Below are positions 55,160-63,867 of a DNA stretch of 64,000 bases, piece after piece. Numbering within the stretch: the first letter of the stretch is position 1; the number at the start of each line of letters is the position of its first letter. The DNA comes from Actinosynnema sp. ALI-1.44. GTDB lineage: Bacteria; Actinomycetota; Actinomycetes; Mycobacteriales; Pseudonocardiaceae. Both the position numbers and the translations under genes were made by a program. The notes under the pieces are model-generated. The model did not search any database and had not been told where the DNA came from. It was given only the letters and a program-made list of their open reading frames with translations. The stretch is taken from NCBI RefSeq assembly GCF_001984155.1, contig NZ_MTQO01000050.1, forward strand, positions 372,001 through 436,000, in the 5' to 3' direction.

Positions 55160-55204
55160 GCACCAGTCAGTGGACAGACGAGTCCGCGGGAGGATACCCA
55201 CCTG

Positions 55205-55786
55205 ATGAGCGATTCCGACGTCGCGTTGGCGACGCCAGTCGAGCTGGACGCCCAGCCGACGTGGACACCGCCGAGCTGGGACGAGGTCGTGCGGGAGCAC
55301 GGCGACCGCGTCTACCGGCTGGCCTACCGCCTCACCGGCAACTCGCACGACGCCGAGGACCTCACTCAAGAGACCTTCATCCGGGTGTTCCGTTCGCTGG
55401 CGTCGTACAAGCCGGGCACCTTCGAGGGCTGGCTGCACCGCATCACCACGAACCTGTTCCTGGACATGGCGCGGCGCCGTTCGCGACTGCGAATGGAAGG
55501 CCTGCCCGAGGACACCGACCGGCTCGCGGGCGACGACCCGTCGCCGGAGCAGGTCTACTCGGAGACCCACCTGGACCCGGACCTGCAGGGCGCGCTCGAC
55601 GAGCTGCCGGCCGAGTTCCGTGCCGCCGTCGTCCTGTGCGACGTGGAAGGCCTGTCGTACGAGGAGATCGGTGCGACCCTGGGGGTCAAGCTGGGTACTG
55701 TTCGCAGCAGGATTCACCGTGGCCGTCAGGCCCTGCGCGCCTCGCTCGAGCGGCGCCGTGGATTGACCCGGGAGGCATCAGCATGA
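55205..55786 (+). CDS. sigE: ECF RNA polymerase sigma factor SigE
   Basis: A 193-residue ECF sigma factor. Region 2 ([20 protein letters not shown] and [13 protein letters not shown]) and region 4 ([20 protein letters not shown]) are intact. I chose ATG 55205 because GGGAGG is 10 nt upstream and the ECF promoter starts upstream; GTG 55142 gives a longer 214-residue form. The stop overlaps the anti-sigma gene. This is the cell-envelope stress sigma of the sigE-rseA-htrA-tatB locus. Confidence 0.92.
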   Translation: MSDSDVALATPVELDAQPTWTPPSWDEVVREHGDRVYRLAYRLTGNSHDAEDLTQETFIRVFRSLASYKPGTFEGWLHRITTNLFLDMARRRSRLRMEGLPEDTDRLAGDDPSPEQVYSETHLDPDLQGALDELPAEFRAAVVLCDVEGLSYEEIGATLGVKLGTVRSRIHRGRQALRASLERRRGLTREASA

Positions 55787-56388
55787 CCGAGTTGCGCGGG
55801 TGGAATCTGCCCGAGCAGCACCTCATGCCGGACGCGGTCGTGGCGTTCGTGGACGGTGAGCTGTCCATGGGAGCGCGCGACCGGGTGGCCGCACACATGA
55901 TCAGCTGCTCGCTGTGCGCCACGGAGATCGCGTCGCAGCGGCAGGCGCGCGCGGCGGTCCGTGCGGCGGACGCCCCGTCGATGCCCGCCGGGCTGCTGGC
56001 CAGCCTGCAGGCGATCCCGCAGAACACTGAACTGCCCGGAATGCCGGACGGACTGGCTGTGACCAACGACGGCCAGTTGGTCGCCGTCCAGCGGCCGGAC
56101 CGCGTCGGCAGCTCGACGAGCACACCGCTGGGCGCCAAGCCCGCGTTGGGTTCGCAGCCCCGCCTCGGTGAAGGTCCGCACGTGCTCGGTCGCGGTCGTC
56201 GGACGGCTCAGGGCGCGGGAGTGGTCGTCTCCGGGTTGGTGCTGGGCGCGCTCGTGCTCGTCGCGCCGTCCGGTGCACCGGCTGCCAACGGTGGCGCCGC
56301 CACCCCAGGCGCGCCGACGCCCGCCAAGGCGCCCGTCCACGTCGCGTCTGTCCCTGTGCTTGTGGGTCCAGGGCCGATCATTCGCTGA
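55783..56388 (+). CDS. rseA: Anti-sigma factor RseA-like (zinc-containing)
   Basis: A 201-residue anti-sigma factor. The ZAS motif HxxxCxxC is in [15 protein letters not shown] probable TM segment ([15 protein letters not shown]) lies near residue 145-160, and a short Ala/Pro-rich tail extends outside. The ATG overlaps the sigE stop (ATGA). It holds SigE inactive; zinc release by oxidation or proteolysis would free it. Confidence 0.88.
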   Translation: MTELRGWNLPEQHLMPDAVVAFVDGELSMGARDRVAAHMISCSLCATEIASQRQARAAVRAADAPSMPAGLLASLQAIPQNTELPGMPDGLAVTNDGQLVAVQRPDRVGSSTSTPLGAKPALGSQPRLGEGPHVLGRGRRTAQGAGVVVSGLVLGALVLVAPSGAPAANGGAATPGAPTPAKAPVHVASVPVLVGPGPIIR

Positions 56389-56418
56389 ATTTCCTGCACT
56401 GACTTTTTTCCTAGGACA

Positions 56419-56450
56419 CGAAGCCCCCGTCATACGAAACGGGGGCTTCG
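56419..56450. terminator. Terminator downstream of rseA
   Basis: CGAAGCCCCCGT (56419-56430) pairs perfectly with ACGGGGGCTTCG (56439-56450), 12 bp with an 8-nt loop. It separates rseA from the convergent DUF397 gene. Confidence 0.65.
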
Positions 56451-56456
56451 CGGTGT

Positions 56457-56648
56457 TCAGAGCGACTTGAGCCAGGCGGCGTGCGGGAGGATCAACGCAC
56501 CTCCACCTGGGTTCTTGCTGTCACGGACGGCGAACGAGCCATTAGCAAGCCTGGCAACCTCGACGCAGTTGCCGCCGCCCGAGCCACCGCCGCCCGAGAA
56601 GCTGCTTGTGCGCCATTCAACGCTGGCCAGGAGCTGGTTCTCGGTCAT
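56457..56648 (-). CDS. DUF397-family protein
   Basis: A 63-residue DUF397 protein (VEWRTSSFSGGGGSGGGNCV, then FAVRDSKNPGG). Such proteins are typically encoded next to an XRE/DUF5753 regulator in actinobacteria, and here the regulator is immediately upstream. They may act as a paired control module in development. The mechanism is not settled. Confidence 0.92.
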   Translation of the reverse strand: MTENQLLASVEWRTSSFSGGGGSGGGNCVEVARLANGSFAVRDSKNPGGGALILPHAAWLKSL

Positions 56649-56667
56649 CTCTCGCCCTCCTCGCAGG

Positions 56668-57555
56668 TCACGTGTAGCTGTTCGCGGCCTCCTCGATCAG
56701 GCGGACCGAATCGGCCTCGGGGAGCGCACGCTCAGTGATGGCCCCCCAACTGATAGTACGTTCTCGCACCTTTTCCGGGTCCTCCATGTAGGCGCCGCCG
56801 CCGGGGCCTTCGGCGTAACCGAAGTCCGGGACCGGGTCGGGCAACGTCAGGATCGAGAACGGTCCTTCGAGGGCCGGACCCGCGCCGGTCGACTTGGGCA
56901 GGACCTGGACCGTGATGTGGTCGGTGCCCGCCTCGTCGATCAGGCGCCGGAGTTGGTTGCGCATGACGGTAGGTGACCCGATCTGCCGCTCGAGGATCGA
57001 CTCCTCCAAGACAACGTGGTAGCGAAGCGGGTTTGCTCTGGTGATGACTTGTTGGCGGGTCATTCGAGCCATGGCCCGGCGTTCGACCACATCGGGGGTG
57101 AGTTCCGGATTGATGCCCTTGATCACCGCGCGGGCGAAGTCGATCGTCTGCAGCAGGCCGGGGACGAGCATCGTCTCGAACTGGCGCAACGCCACCAACG
57201 CGGCTTCCACGCTGAGGAAGCCGTGGAAGTCGTCGGGGTGGTCCTTGCGGATCGCTCGCCAGTAGCCGCGTTCGTGCGCGTTGAGGGCCAGGTCGACCAG
57301 CCAGGCTCGCGTGTCCGGGTCGGTGACCCGGTACAGGTCGAGCAACACGACGACGTCACGGCTCTGCACACCCTGCTCGCGGTTCTCGATCCGGCTGAGC
57401 TTCGCGCTCGACCACTTTCCCGCTCTCGCGGCGAGCAACTGCTCGACAGCCTTGTCGATGGTCAGGCCCGCTTCCTCGCGCATCCGTCGCAACGCCTCGG
57501 TCAGCTGCCACCTCCGCACAGTCGCGCTGGCCACGTCGGTGTTGTCTTGGCTCAT
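56668..57555 (-). CDS. XRE-family regulator with DUF5753 domain
   Basis: A 295-residue regulator. The N-terminal helix-turn-helix (LTEALRRMREEAGLTIDKAV and KLSRIENREQGV) is followed by a DUF5753 domain (ETMLVPGLLQTIDFARAVIK). ATG 57555 follows GAGAGG; GTG 57558 is an alternative. It pairs with the DUF397 gene downstream. The pair sits inside the sigE-rseA-htrA-tatB neighbourhood, so it is likely an insertion. Confidence 0.92.
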   Translation of the reverse strand: MSQDNTDVASATVRRWQLTEALRRMREEAGLTIDKAVEQLLAARAGKWSSAKLSRIENREQGVQSRDVVVLLDLYRVTDPDTRAWLVDLALNAHERGYWRAIRKDHPDDFHGFLSVEAALVALRQFETMLVPGLLQTIDFARAVIKGINPELTPDVVERRAMARMTRQQVITRANPLRYHVVLEESILERQIGSPTVMRNQLRRLIDEAGTDHITVQVLPKSTGAGPALEGPFSILTLPDPVPDFGYAEGPGGGAYMEDPEKVRERTISWGAITERALPEADSVRLIEEAANSYT

Positions 57556-57697
57556 CACTGCCTCTCATCAGAACGCCCGTGAGCGCTCGTCGCTCAACTG
57601 GGTGTCATTGTGAACCTTCTGTTGAATGAGCGGTATTTCGTCGGCACTATGGCCCTTGCCCAAGACGATCGATGGGCAACACCCTACTGGAGGCCTG

Positions 57698-58069
57698 ATG
57701 CTATCCGCTGGCGACAACCCGCGCACACCCGAGAGTAAGCGCTCTTCGGCGATCAATAAGCTCTGCGACGCGTTCGTCGTCGATCCGTCGGGGCGGGCTC
57801 CGATCCTGGGGCCGGAGGAGTTCCAGAAGGATCTGCAGGACATGGTCAACGACGAGGCGCCGCGGATCTTCGCCGTCGTGCAGGAGTACGGCGACCGCGT
57901 CGACGGCCAGATCGCCGCGTGGGGCATGGCCTTCGACGACGGCGTCGACGTCTTCTCGTTGGACCAGGGCACGCGCATCCACGTCCGCAACGCGGAGAAC
58001 GCCGTCCACTTCTTCAACTTCGGCACGTGGATCCGCGCGCATCTGATCTGGGTCAAGCCGCAGCACTGA
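57698..58069 (+). CDS. Hypothetical protein
   Basis: A 123-residue soluble protein, MLSAGDNPRTPESKRSSAIN onward, that I do not recognise. It has a mixed alpha/beta look with no obvious motif. ATG 57698 follows GGAGG. It lies 50 bp before htrA and could share its transcript. No signal peptide or TM is evident. Confidence 0.7.
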   Translation: MLSAGDNPRTPESKRSSAINKLCDAFVVDPSGRAPILGPEEFQKDLQDMVNDEAPRIFAVVQEYGDRVDGQIAAWGMAFDDGVDVFSLDQGTRIHVRNAENAVHFFNFGTWIRAHLIWVKPQH

Positions 58070-58119
58070 GGCCGTCCGTTTACTGGGCTTTCACCACCAG
58101 GGAGGCAGGCTTCGCACTG

Positions 58120-59628
58120 ATGAGCCAGCACCCTGAGCAAGATCCGACCCCTGAGCCTGACCGGCTCGGTCCGCGCCCGCTGCGCAGGCCGGCGGTCGAC
58201 CCTGCTCAGGCCTCCGTGTTCGGCAGGCCCGCGGGCGTGGACAGCGCGTTCGCCGCCCGCAACGGCAGCCACCCGGACCCGGCGCTGCGGACGGCTCCGC
58301 CGCCCGCGGCCGCACTGGCCGAGGCGTTCAGCCGATCGCCGCAGGAGTCCGACGTCCTGCTGCAACGCCCGCCAGGTGAGGCGGACGGCGAGCAGGCCGA
58401 GGATTCCCCGTTGTGGACCGCGAAGGAGCCGGACCCATGGCGTGACCCGGGTGCGGGCGCCATGATCGGCCCACCGGCGCTCGACAAGCCGGAACCGGAA
58501 GCCAAGGTGAGCGCGGCCCCGGCGTCCGGGCGGCTGCTCAGCGTGCCCGAGCTGCTGTTCGGACGCCGCGTGAAGACCAGCGCGTTGATCATCCTGGCCG
58601 TGGTCGTGCTGGTGATCGGCGGCGCGGGTGGCGTGGTCGGCTGGTTCATCGCGCGGACAGGGGACTCGCTGACCAGCGACGTCACCCTGGCCGAGGTGCA
58701 GCCGAACATCGAACGGCCGCCGGGCTCGATCTCGGACGTCGCCAAGCGGGTGGCACCCGCGGTGGTGACGATCGAGGCGCTCACGGGCCAAAGCGGGTCC
58801 ACGGGCTCAGGGGCCGTCATCGACGGGCAGGGCTACATCGTCACCAACAACCACGTCATCAGGGACGCCGCGAACGACCAGTCCTCGAAGCTGAACGTCG
58901 TGTTCTCGGATGGCAGCAGGGCCGCGGCGAAGCTGGTCGGCCGTGACCCGAAGACCGACCTCGCGGTGCTCAAGGTCCAGGTCAACAACCCCACTGTGCT
59001 CCAGTTCGGCAACTCCGAGACAGTGGCGGTCGGTGACTCGGTGATCGCGGTCGGCTCGCCGCTCGGGCTGTCCCAGACGTTCACTCAAGGCATCGTCAGC
59101 GCGGTACACCGGCCCCGGCTGTTGAACGGCGAAGGTGGAGACCCGCCGTCGGCCTACGACGCGATCCAGACCGACGCTTCCATCAACCACGGGAACTCCG
59201 GTGGTCCGCTCGTCGACGCGGCCGGTGCCATCGTGGGCATCAACACGTCGATCGTCGCCGCGGACGAGGGTTCCGGGTCGATCGGTCTGGGGTTCGCGAT
59301 CCCCAGCAACGCCGCGCGGAAGATCATCCAGTCCCTCATCCGCGACGGGCAGGTCAAGCACCCGGAGATCGGCGTCAACGCCGTGACCAACGTGAGCGCC
59401 GAGTTCTCGCAGGGTGCCCGCGTGGCCAACGTCGTCGAGAACAGCGCGGCCCAGAAAGCCGGGATCCGCGAAGGCGACATCATCACCAAGATCGGCGACC
59501 GCATCGTCAGGAACTCGCCCGAGCTGACCGTGGCGGTACGGACACATGAAATCGGCGCGAAGGTTCCGGTCGTACTCGTGCGGGACGGCAGAGAACTGAC
59601 TGTCGACGTTGTTTTGCAGTCCGACTGA
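58120..59628 (+). CDS. htrA: HtrA/DegP-like serine protease with PDZ domain
   Basis: A 502-residue membrane-anchored protease. About 150 cytoplasmic residues precede a TM (ALIILAVVVLVIGGAGGVVG). The trypsin domain has the triad His (NNHVIRDAAN), Asp (DPKTDLAVLK) and Ser (GNSGGPLVD). A C-terminal PDZ domain (AGIREGDIITKIG) follows. The ATG at 58120 is set by context. It degrades misfolded or signalling proteins outside the membrane and belongs to the sigE locus. Confidence 0.92.
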   Translation: MSQHPEQDPTPEPDRLGPRPLRRPAVDPAQASVFGRPAGVDSAFAARNGSHPDPALRTAPPPAAALAEAFSRSPQESDVLLQRPPGEADGEQAEDSPLWTAKEPDPWRDPGAGAMIGPPALDKPEPEAKVSAAPASGRLLSVPELLFGRRVKTSALIILAVVVLVIGGAGGVVGWFIARTGDSLTSDVTLAEVQPNIERPPGSISDVAKRVAPAVVTIEALTGQSGSTGSGAVIDGQGYIVTNNHVIRDAANDQSSKLNVVFSDGSRAAAKLVGRDPKTDLAVLKVQVNNPTVLQFGNSETVAVGDSVIAVGSPLGLSQTFTQGIVSAVHRPRLLNGEGGDPPSAYDAIQTDASINHGNSGGPLVDAAGAIVGINTSIVAADEGSGSIGLGFAIPSNAARKIIQSLIRDGQVKHPEIGVNAVTNVSAEFSQGARVANVVENSAAQKAGIREGDIITKIGDRIVRNSPELTVAVRTHEIGAKVPVVLVRDGRELTVDVVLQSD

Positions 59629-59668
59629 GTCGGTAAGCTGAAGACGCTGACTTGGTGGAGGTTGCGGC

Positions 59669-60061
59669 ATGTTCGAGAGCGTCGGGTGGCTGGAGATCCT
59701 CGTCCTGCTGCTGGCTGGGCTGTTCATCCTGGGGCCGGAACGCCTGCCGTCGGCGGCCGCGTGGATCGGCAAGAGCATCCGCAAGGTCCGCGAGTTCGCG
59801 ACCGGTGCCCGTGACCAGCTGCGCAACGAGATGGGCCCGGAGTTCGACGAACTGCGCAAACCGCTGGAGAACCTCCGCGAACTGCGCAGCTTCGACCCGA
59901 AGCGCATGGTGACCCAGCACCTGTTCAACGACGAACCGGCCAACGGCAACAAGCCCAACGGCTACACGCCACCGCCTCCTGCCGCCGCCCCGCCGTCGAG
60001 TCAGACCCCGCCGCCGCTCAACCCCGGCGAGAAGCCGCCTTTCGACCCGGACGCCACCTAA
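59669..60061 (+). CDS. tatB: Twin-arginine translocase protein TatB
   Basis: A 130-residue protein with one N-terminal TM ([20 protein letters not shown]), an amphipathic helix ([19 protein letters not shown]) and a Pro-rich tail. The conserved Glu near the TM and GPER motif fit TatB. It works with TatA/TatC to move folded proteins. It lies 40 bp after htrA. Confidence 0.93.
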   Translation: MFESVGWLEILVLLLAGLFILGPERLPSAAAWIGKSIRKVREFATGARDQLRNEMGPEFDELRKPLENLRELRSFDPKRMVTQHLFNDEPANGNKPNGYTPPPPAAAPPSSQTPPPLNPGEKPPFDPDAT

Positions 60062-60075
60062 TCCCCACTCTGCTG

Positions 60076-60129
60076 TGCAACCAATGTGGCCTTCGGTGCG
60101 TCAGATGCAACCAATGTGGCCTTCGTTGC
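60076..60129. repeat. Direct repeat of the CCAATGTGGCC family
   Basis: Two copies (60076-60099 and 60106-60129), 30 bp apart and differing at one base, share the core with the inverted repeat at 54261-54321. They lie just after tatB, between convergent tatB and mrp. Confidence 0.8.
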
Positions 60130-60266
60130 ACACACACTCAGCGTAGGGCATCGCCACCTCAAGACCCCACTTTCGTCGCGGCAACGGCCGCGAAGCGTCC
60201 CGCCGTGTGCACGACGCCCCTTGGCAGGCGATCCGGCCAAGGGGCGTCGACGACGGCAGAATCCGG

Positions 60267-61391
60267 TCAGCGGCCAGCCGGTGAGACCGAAAGCATCCGG
60301 CCTGCCAGGCCACGAGCCCGGACGGTCAGCCTCTTCGCGACGTCCTTCAGCACCACCGAAGCCGGGGCTTCCGGGTCCAGCGTGACCAGCGGCGTGCCCG
60401 CGTCACCGCCTTCGCGCAACCTCGGGTCCAGCGGGACCTGGCCGAGCAGGGGCACCTCCGAGCCGACCGCGCGGCTGAGCGAGTCGGACACGGTCTGCCC
60501 GCCGCCCTCGCCGAAGATGTCCATCCGCGAGCCGTCCGGCATCTGCAGCCAGGACATGTTCTCGATCACGCCCGCGATGCGCTGGCGTGTCTGCAGGGCG
60601 ATCGCGCCCGCGCGTTCGGCGACCTCGGCCGCTGCCTGCTGCGGCGTGGTCACCACGAGGATCTCGGCGTTCGGGATCAGCTGCGCGACCGAGATCGCGA
60701 TGTCACCCGTGCCGGGCGGCAGGTCGAGCAGCAGGATGTCCAGGTCACCCCAGAACACGTCCGCGAGGAACTGCTGCAACGCGCGGTGCAGCATCGGCCC
60801 GCGCCACACCACCGGCGTGTTGCCCGGGGTGAACATGCCGATCGAGATCACCTTCACGCCGTTGGCCTGCGGCGGCATGATCATCTGCTCGACCTTGGTC
60901 GGCTTGCCGGTCGCACCCAGCATCCGCGGCACCGAGTGGCCGTAGATGTCCGCGTCGACCACGCCGACGGACAGGCCGCGCTCGGCCATCGCGACAGCGA
61001 GGTTCACGGTCACGCTCGACTTGCCGACGCCGCCCTTGCCCGACGCGACGCAGTACACGCGCGTGAGCGAGCCCGGTTCGGCGAAGGGGATCTTCGGTTC
61101 GTCGCCGCGCAGCGACTTGCGCATCGCCGTGCGCTGTTCGTCGTTCATGACGTCCAGCTCGACGCGTACTTCGCGCACACCCTCAAGCGCGGACACCGCG
61201 GTGGTCACGTCACGGGTGATCTTGTCGCGCAGCGGGCAACCGGCCACGGTCAGGTAAACGCCGACATCGACGAGGCCGTCCGGGTGCACCGTGACGTCCT
61301 TGACCATGCCGAGGTCCGTGATCGGGCGGTGGATCTCGGGGTCCTGCACGCCCGCGAGCGCCTTACGGACCGCTTCGACAGTGGGAATCAC
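60267..61391 (-). CDS. mrp: Mrp/ApbC-family iron-sulfur cluster carrier ATPase
   Basis: A 374-residue P-loop ATPase. The deviant Walker A GKGGVGKSSVTVNLA lies near residue 120 after an N-terminal MIP18/DUF59 domain. I did not pick out the paired cysteines (CxxC) seen in many homologues. A TAGCAT hexamer (61398-61403) lies 6 nt before the GTG, so it is probably leaderless. It is thought to help load iron-sulfur proteins. Confidence 0.9.
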   Translation of the reverse strand: MIPTVEAVRKALAGVQDPEIHRPITDLGMVKDVTVHPDGLVDVGVYLTVAGCPLRDKITRDVTTAVSALEGVREVRVELDVMNDEQRTAMRKSLRGDEPKIPFAEPGSLTRVYCVASGKGGVGKSSVTVNLAVAMAERGLSVGVVDADIYGHSVPRMLGATGKPTKVEQMIMPPQANGVKVISIGMFTPGNTPVVWRGPMLHRALQQFLADVFWGDLDILLLDLPPGTGDIAISVAQLIPNAEILVVTTPQQAAAEVAERAGAIALQTRQRIAGVIENMSWLQMPDGSRMDIFGEGGGQTVSDSLSRAVGSEVPLLGQVPLDPRLREGGDAGTPLVTLDPEAPASVVLKDVAKRLTVRARGLAGRMLSVSPAGR

Positions 61392-61487
61392 CCCCCAATG
61401 CTACGGCCAGTAGAACGAAACGCCTGGATCGCCCGTGTGAACCAGGGCACTGCGCTTGCAGTTGCGCGCATTCCGTAGCATCGAGTT

Positions 61488-61949
61488 GTGCCGGAGTTAG
61501 GTGCAACCCGGTTGCCCACCCGCAGCGAGATGGACGCTTGGCGTTCATTTCTGCGCGCGCACGCCAAGGTGACCAGGTGTCTCGAAGCCGAACTGCTCAC
61601 TGAGCAGCGGCTTTCGCTCGGCGCCTACGACGTGCTGGCCGAGCTCGCCTCGGCGCCGGACCGAAGTCTGCGGATGGCCGAGCTGGCCGAGGCCGTCCTG
61701 CTGTCCCGGTCGGGTGTCACCCGACTGGTGGATCGGCTCGAGCGGGCAGGCCTTGTCGTCAGGGAGCGCGTCGACGGCGACGGCCGTGGTGTCGTGGCCC
61801 GGCTGACGCAGGCAGGCGCGAACAAGCTCGGAACAGCGTCACGGACGCACCTGGCTGGTGTCGTCAAGCACTTCGTCGAACTGCTTGACGAACAGGAGCT
61901 GCAGACCCTGAGGGTGTTGACGCGGCGGGTAGCCGACGCTCAACCCTGA
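61488..61949 (+). CDS. MarR-family transcriptional regulator
   Basis: A 153-residue winged-helix regulator. The domain runs LGAYDVLAELASAPDRSLRM through VLLSRSGVTRLVDRLERAGL and a wing REVDGDGR-like REEVDGDGR region (VRERVDGDGRG). TAGCAT (61476-61481) lies 6 nt before the GTG. It is divergent from mrp. Ligand and target are unknown. Confidence 0.9.
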   Translation: MPELGATRLPTRSEMDAWRSFLRAHAKVTRCLEAELLTEQRLSLGAYDVLAELASAPDRSLRMAELAEAVLLSRSGVTRLVDRLERAGLVVRERVDGDGRGVVARLTQAGANKLGTASRTHLAGVVKHFVELLDEQELQTLRVLTRRVADAQP

Positions 61950-61967
61950 CGGCCCAACCCCGACGGA

Positions 61968-62510
61968 TCAGCCCTGCTGGTCGTGCCAGGCCGGGTTGTC
62001 CTTGATGGTGTCGGCGGACGCCTTGCGCCGGGGTTTGGTGTTGACGTTGAGGTCCTGGCGGAGCCGGTCCAGTTCACCGCGCAGGTAGTCACGCGTCGCG
62101 ACCTCGCCGACCGCCAGTCGCAACGCGGCCAGCTCACGTGCCAGGTATTCGGTGTCCGCTTTGGTCTGCGCGGCTCGTTTGCGGTCCTCTTCCAGCGAGA
62201 TCCGGTCCCGGTCGTCCTGCCGGTTCTGCGCGAGCAGGATCAACGGCGCCGCGTACGCCGCCTGCGTCGAGAAGGCCAGGTTGAGCAGGATGAACGGGTA
62301 CGGGTCCCATCGCAGCGACGCGGCCGCGAGGTTCAACGCGATCCACACGATCACGATCAGCGTCTGCCAGAACAGGAACTTGCCGGTGCCGAGGAACCGC
62401 GCCAGCCGTTCGGAGAACCGGCCGAACGCCTCGGGGTCGATCTCGAACCGGAGGAACCGGCGCGGCCTGCCGGGCTGGTCGAGCCTGCGGCGGGTCAGCA
62501 GTTCAGGCAT
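61968..62510 (-). CDS. DUF1003 membrane protein (Rv1231c-like)
   Basis: A 180-residue protein with two TM segments (WQTLIVIVWIALNLAAASL and FILLNLAFSTQAAYAAPLIL), followed by a charged coiled-coil C-terminus. The start ATG 62510 overlaps the CBS gene end. The same pair stands together in mycobacteria. It may help a magnesium or other transporter; the function is not proven. Confidence 0.88.
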   Translation of the reverse strand: MPELLTRRRLDQPGRPRRFLRFEIDPEAFGRFSERLARFLGTGKFLFWQTLIVIVWIALNLAAASLRWDPYPFILLNLAFSTQAAYAAPLILLAQNRQDDRDRISLEEDRKRAAQTKADTEYLARELAALRLAVGEVATRDYLRGELDRLRQDLNVNTKPRRKASADTIKDNPAWHDQQG

Positions 62511-63771
62511 CGGTGGTGGCCTCCCACAACCCGTTCTCCCGCCAGCCTTCCGGCAGCAGGTGGTCCAGCACGTCGTCAACGGTGACCGCGCCGAGCAGGT
62601 GCTCGGTCTCGTCCACGACCGGCGCGCAGACCAGGTTGTACGCGGCGAAGTACCTGGTCACCTCGCCCAGCGACGCGGTCGGCGGCAGCTTGGCCAGTTC
62701 GGTGTCCAGCACGCCCGCGACCAGATCGGACGGCGGTTCACGCAGCAGGCGCTGGATGTGCACGCAGCCGAGGTACCGGCCGGTCGGCGTGGCCGACGGC
62801 GGCCGGGTCACGAACACCAGGCTGGCCAGCGCGGGCGTCAGGTCGGGGTTGCGCACGCGCGCCAGCGCTTCCGCGATCGTCGCGTCCGGTGTCAGCACGA
62901 TCGGCTCCGGCGTCATCAGACCACCGGCCGACTCGGCCGAGTACTCGAGCAGGCGCTTGACCGGTTCGGACTCCTCCGGCTCCATCAGCTCGAGCAGCCT
63001 GTTCTTGTCCATTTCGGACAGCTCGGCGAGCAGGTCGGCGGCGTCGTCGGGGTCCATCGCCTCCAGGATGTCGGCGGCGCGTTCGTCGTCGAGGTGCGCG
63101 AGCAGGTCCTTCTGGTCCACGTCACCGAGTTCCTCGATCACGTCGGCGAGCCGTTCGTCGTCGAGCGCGTCCGCGACCTCGTAGCGCCGTTTGACCGGAA
63201 GGCTGCGCAGCACGGCGGCGACGTCGGCCGCGCGCATCCCTTCGAAGGTGGTGAGAAGTTGTTGTGCGCCTTGGGGTTGCGCCTCCAACTCGACGACACC
63301 GGGGCCGCGCACGTCCTCCCACTTGACGATCCGCACCGGGCCCCGCCTGCCGAACCGCCCGGTGCGTTCCCGCAGCGCGACCCGGCCGAGCACCCAGTCA
63401 CGGGTGCGGGTCGGCTCCATGCCGATGTCGTCGACGACCGCGTTCGCCCCGCTGGCCTCGACGGTGACATGTGCGTCCAGCAGCTGGCCGACGACGAGGA
63501 CCTCGTTGGGGCGCTGGTGGAAATGCCGCAGGTTCACCGAGCCGGTCGACAGCGTCACCGCGTTCGCCTCGATCGACGTGACCCGCAGCATCGGCACGAA
63601 GATGCGCCGCCGTGTCGCCAGTTCGACGACGACACCGAGGACCCTCGGTGGCAGCCGGTCCGCGCGCAGACCCGCGACGACGTCGCGGACGCGGCCGATG
63701 CGCTCGCCGTCCGGCCCGAACACGGCAAGACCGGCCAGCTGACCCGCGAAAACGCGGTTGGTGGCACCCAC
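62503..63771 (-). CDS. MgtE-N/CBS-domain protein (Rv1232c-like)
   Basis: A 422-residue cytosolic protein. An N-terminal PRC-barrel-like region precedes an MgtE intracellular N domain (AADVAAVLRSLPVKRRYEVA, then repeated LxDERxADI units) and two CBS domains near the C-terminus. The membrane transporter domain of MgtE is absent, so this is a sensor-like half. It starts at GTG. It overlaps the DUF1003 gene by 8 bp, its probable partner. Confidence 0.9.
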   Translation of the reverse strand: MGATNRVFAGQLAGLAVFGPDGERIGRVRDVVAGLRADRLPPRVLGVVVELATRRRIFVPMLRVTSIEANAVTLSTGSVNLRHFHQRPNEVLVVGQLLDAHVTVEASGANAVVDDIGMEPTRTRDWVLGRVALRERTGRFGRRGPVRIVKWEDVRGPGVVELEAQPQGAQQLLTTFEGMRAADVAAVLRSLPVKRRYEVADALDDERLADVIEELGDVDQKDLLAHLDDERAADILEAMDPDDAADLLAELSEMDKNRLLELMEPEESEPVKRLLEYSAESAGGLMTPEPIVLTPDATIAEALARVRNPDLTPALASLVFVTRPPSATPTGRYLGCVHIQRLLREPPSDLVAGVLDTELAKLPPTASLGEVTRYFAAYNLVCAPVVDETEHLLGAVTVDDVLDHLLPEGWRENGLWEATTDA

Positions 63772-63867
63772 GCGATCAGGCTAGTCCGCACCCGGCAGGA
63801 ACGCCGGGCGCCCCACGCGCGTCTAGGGGATATGTCACGTGCGCAGGACCCGGTCACCGTGTGATGC

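Noticed and set aside
63826-63863. Ten-codon frame (MSRAQDPVTV) just before the right-edge gene as a leader peptide
   Set aside because: It has no biased codons and no hairpin after it; chance is a sufficient explanation.
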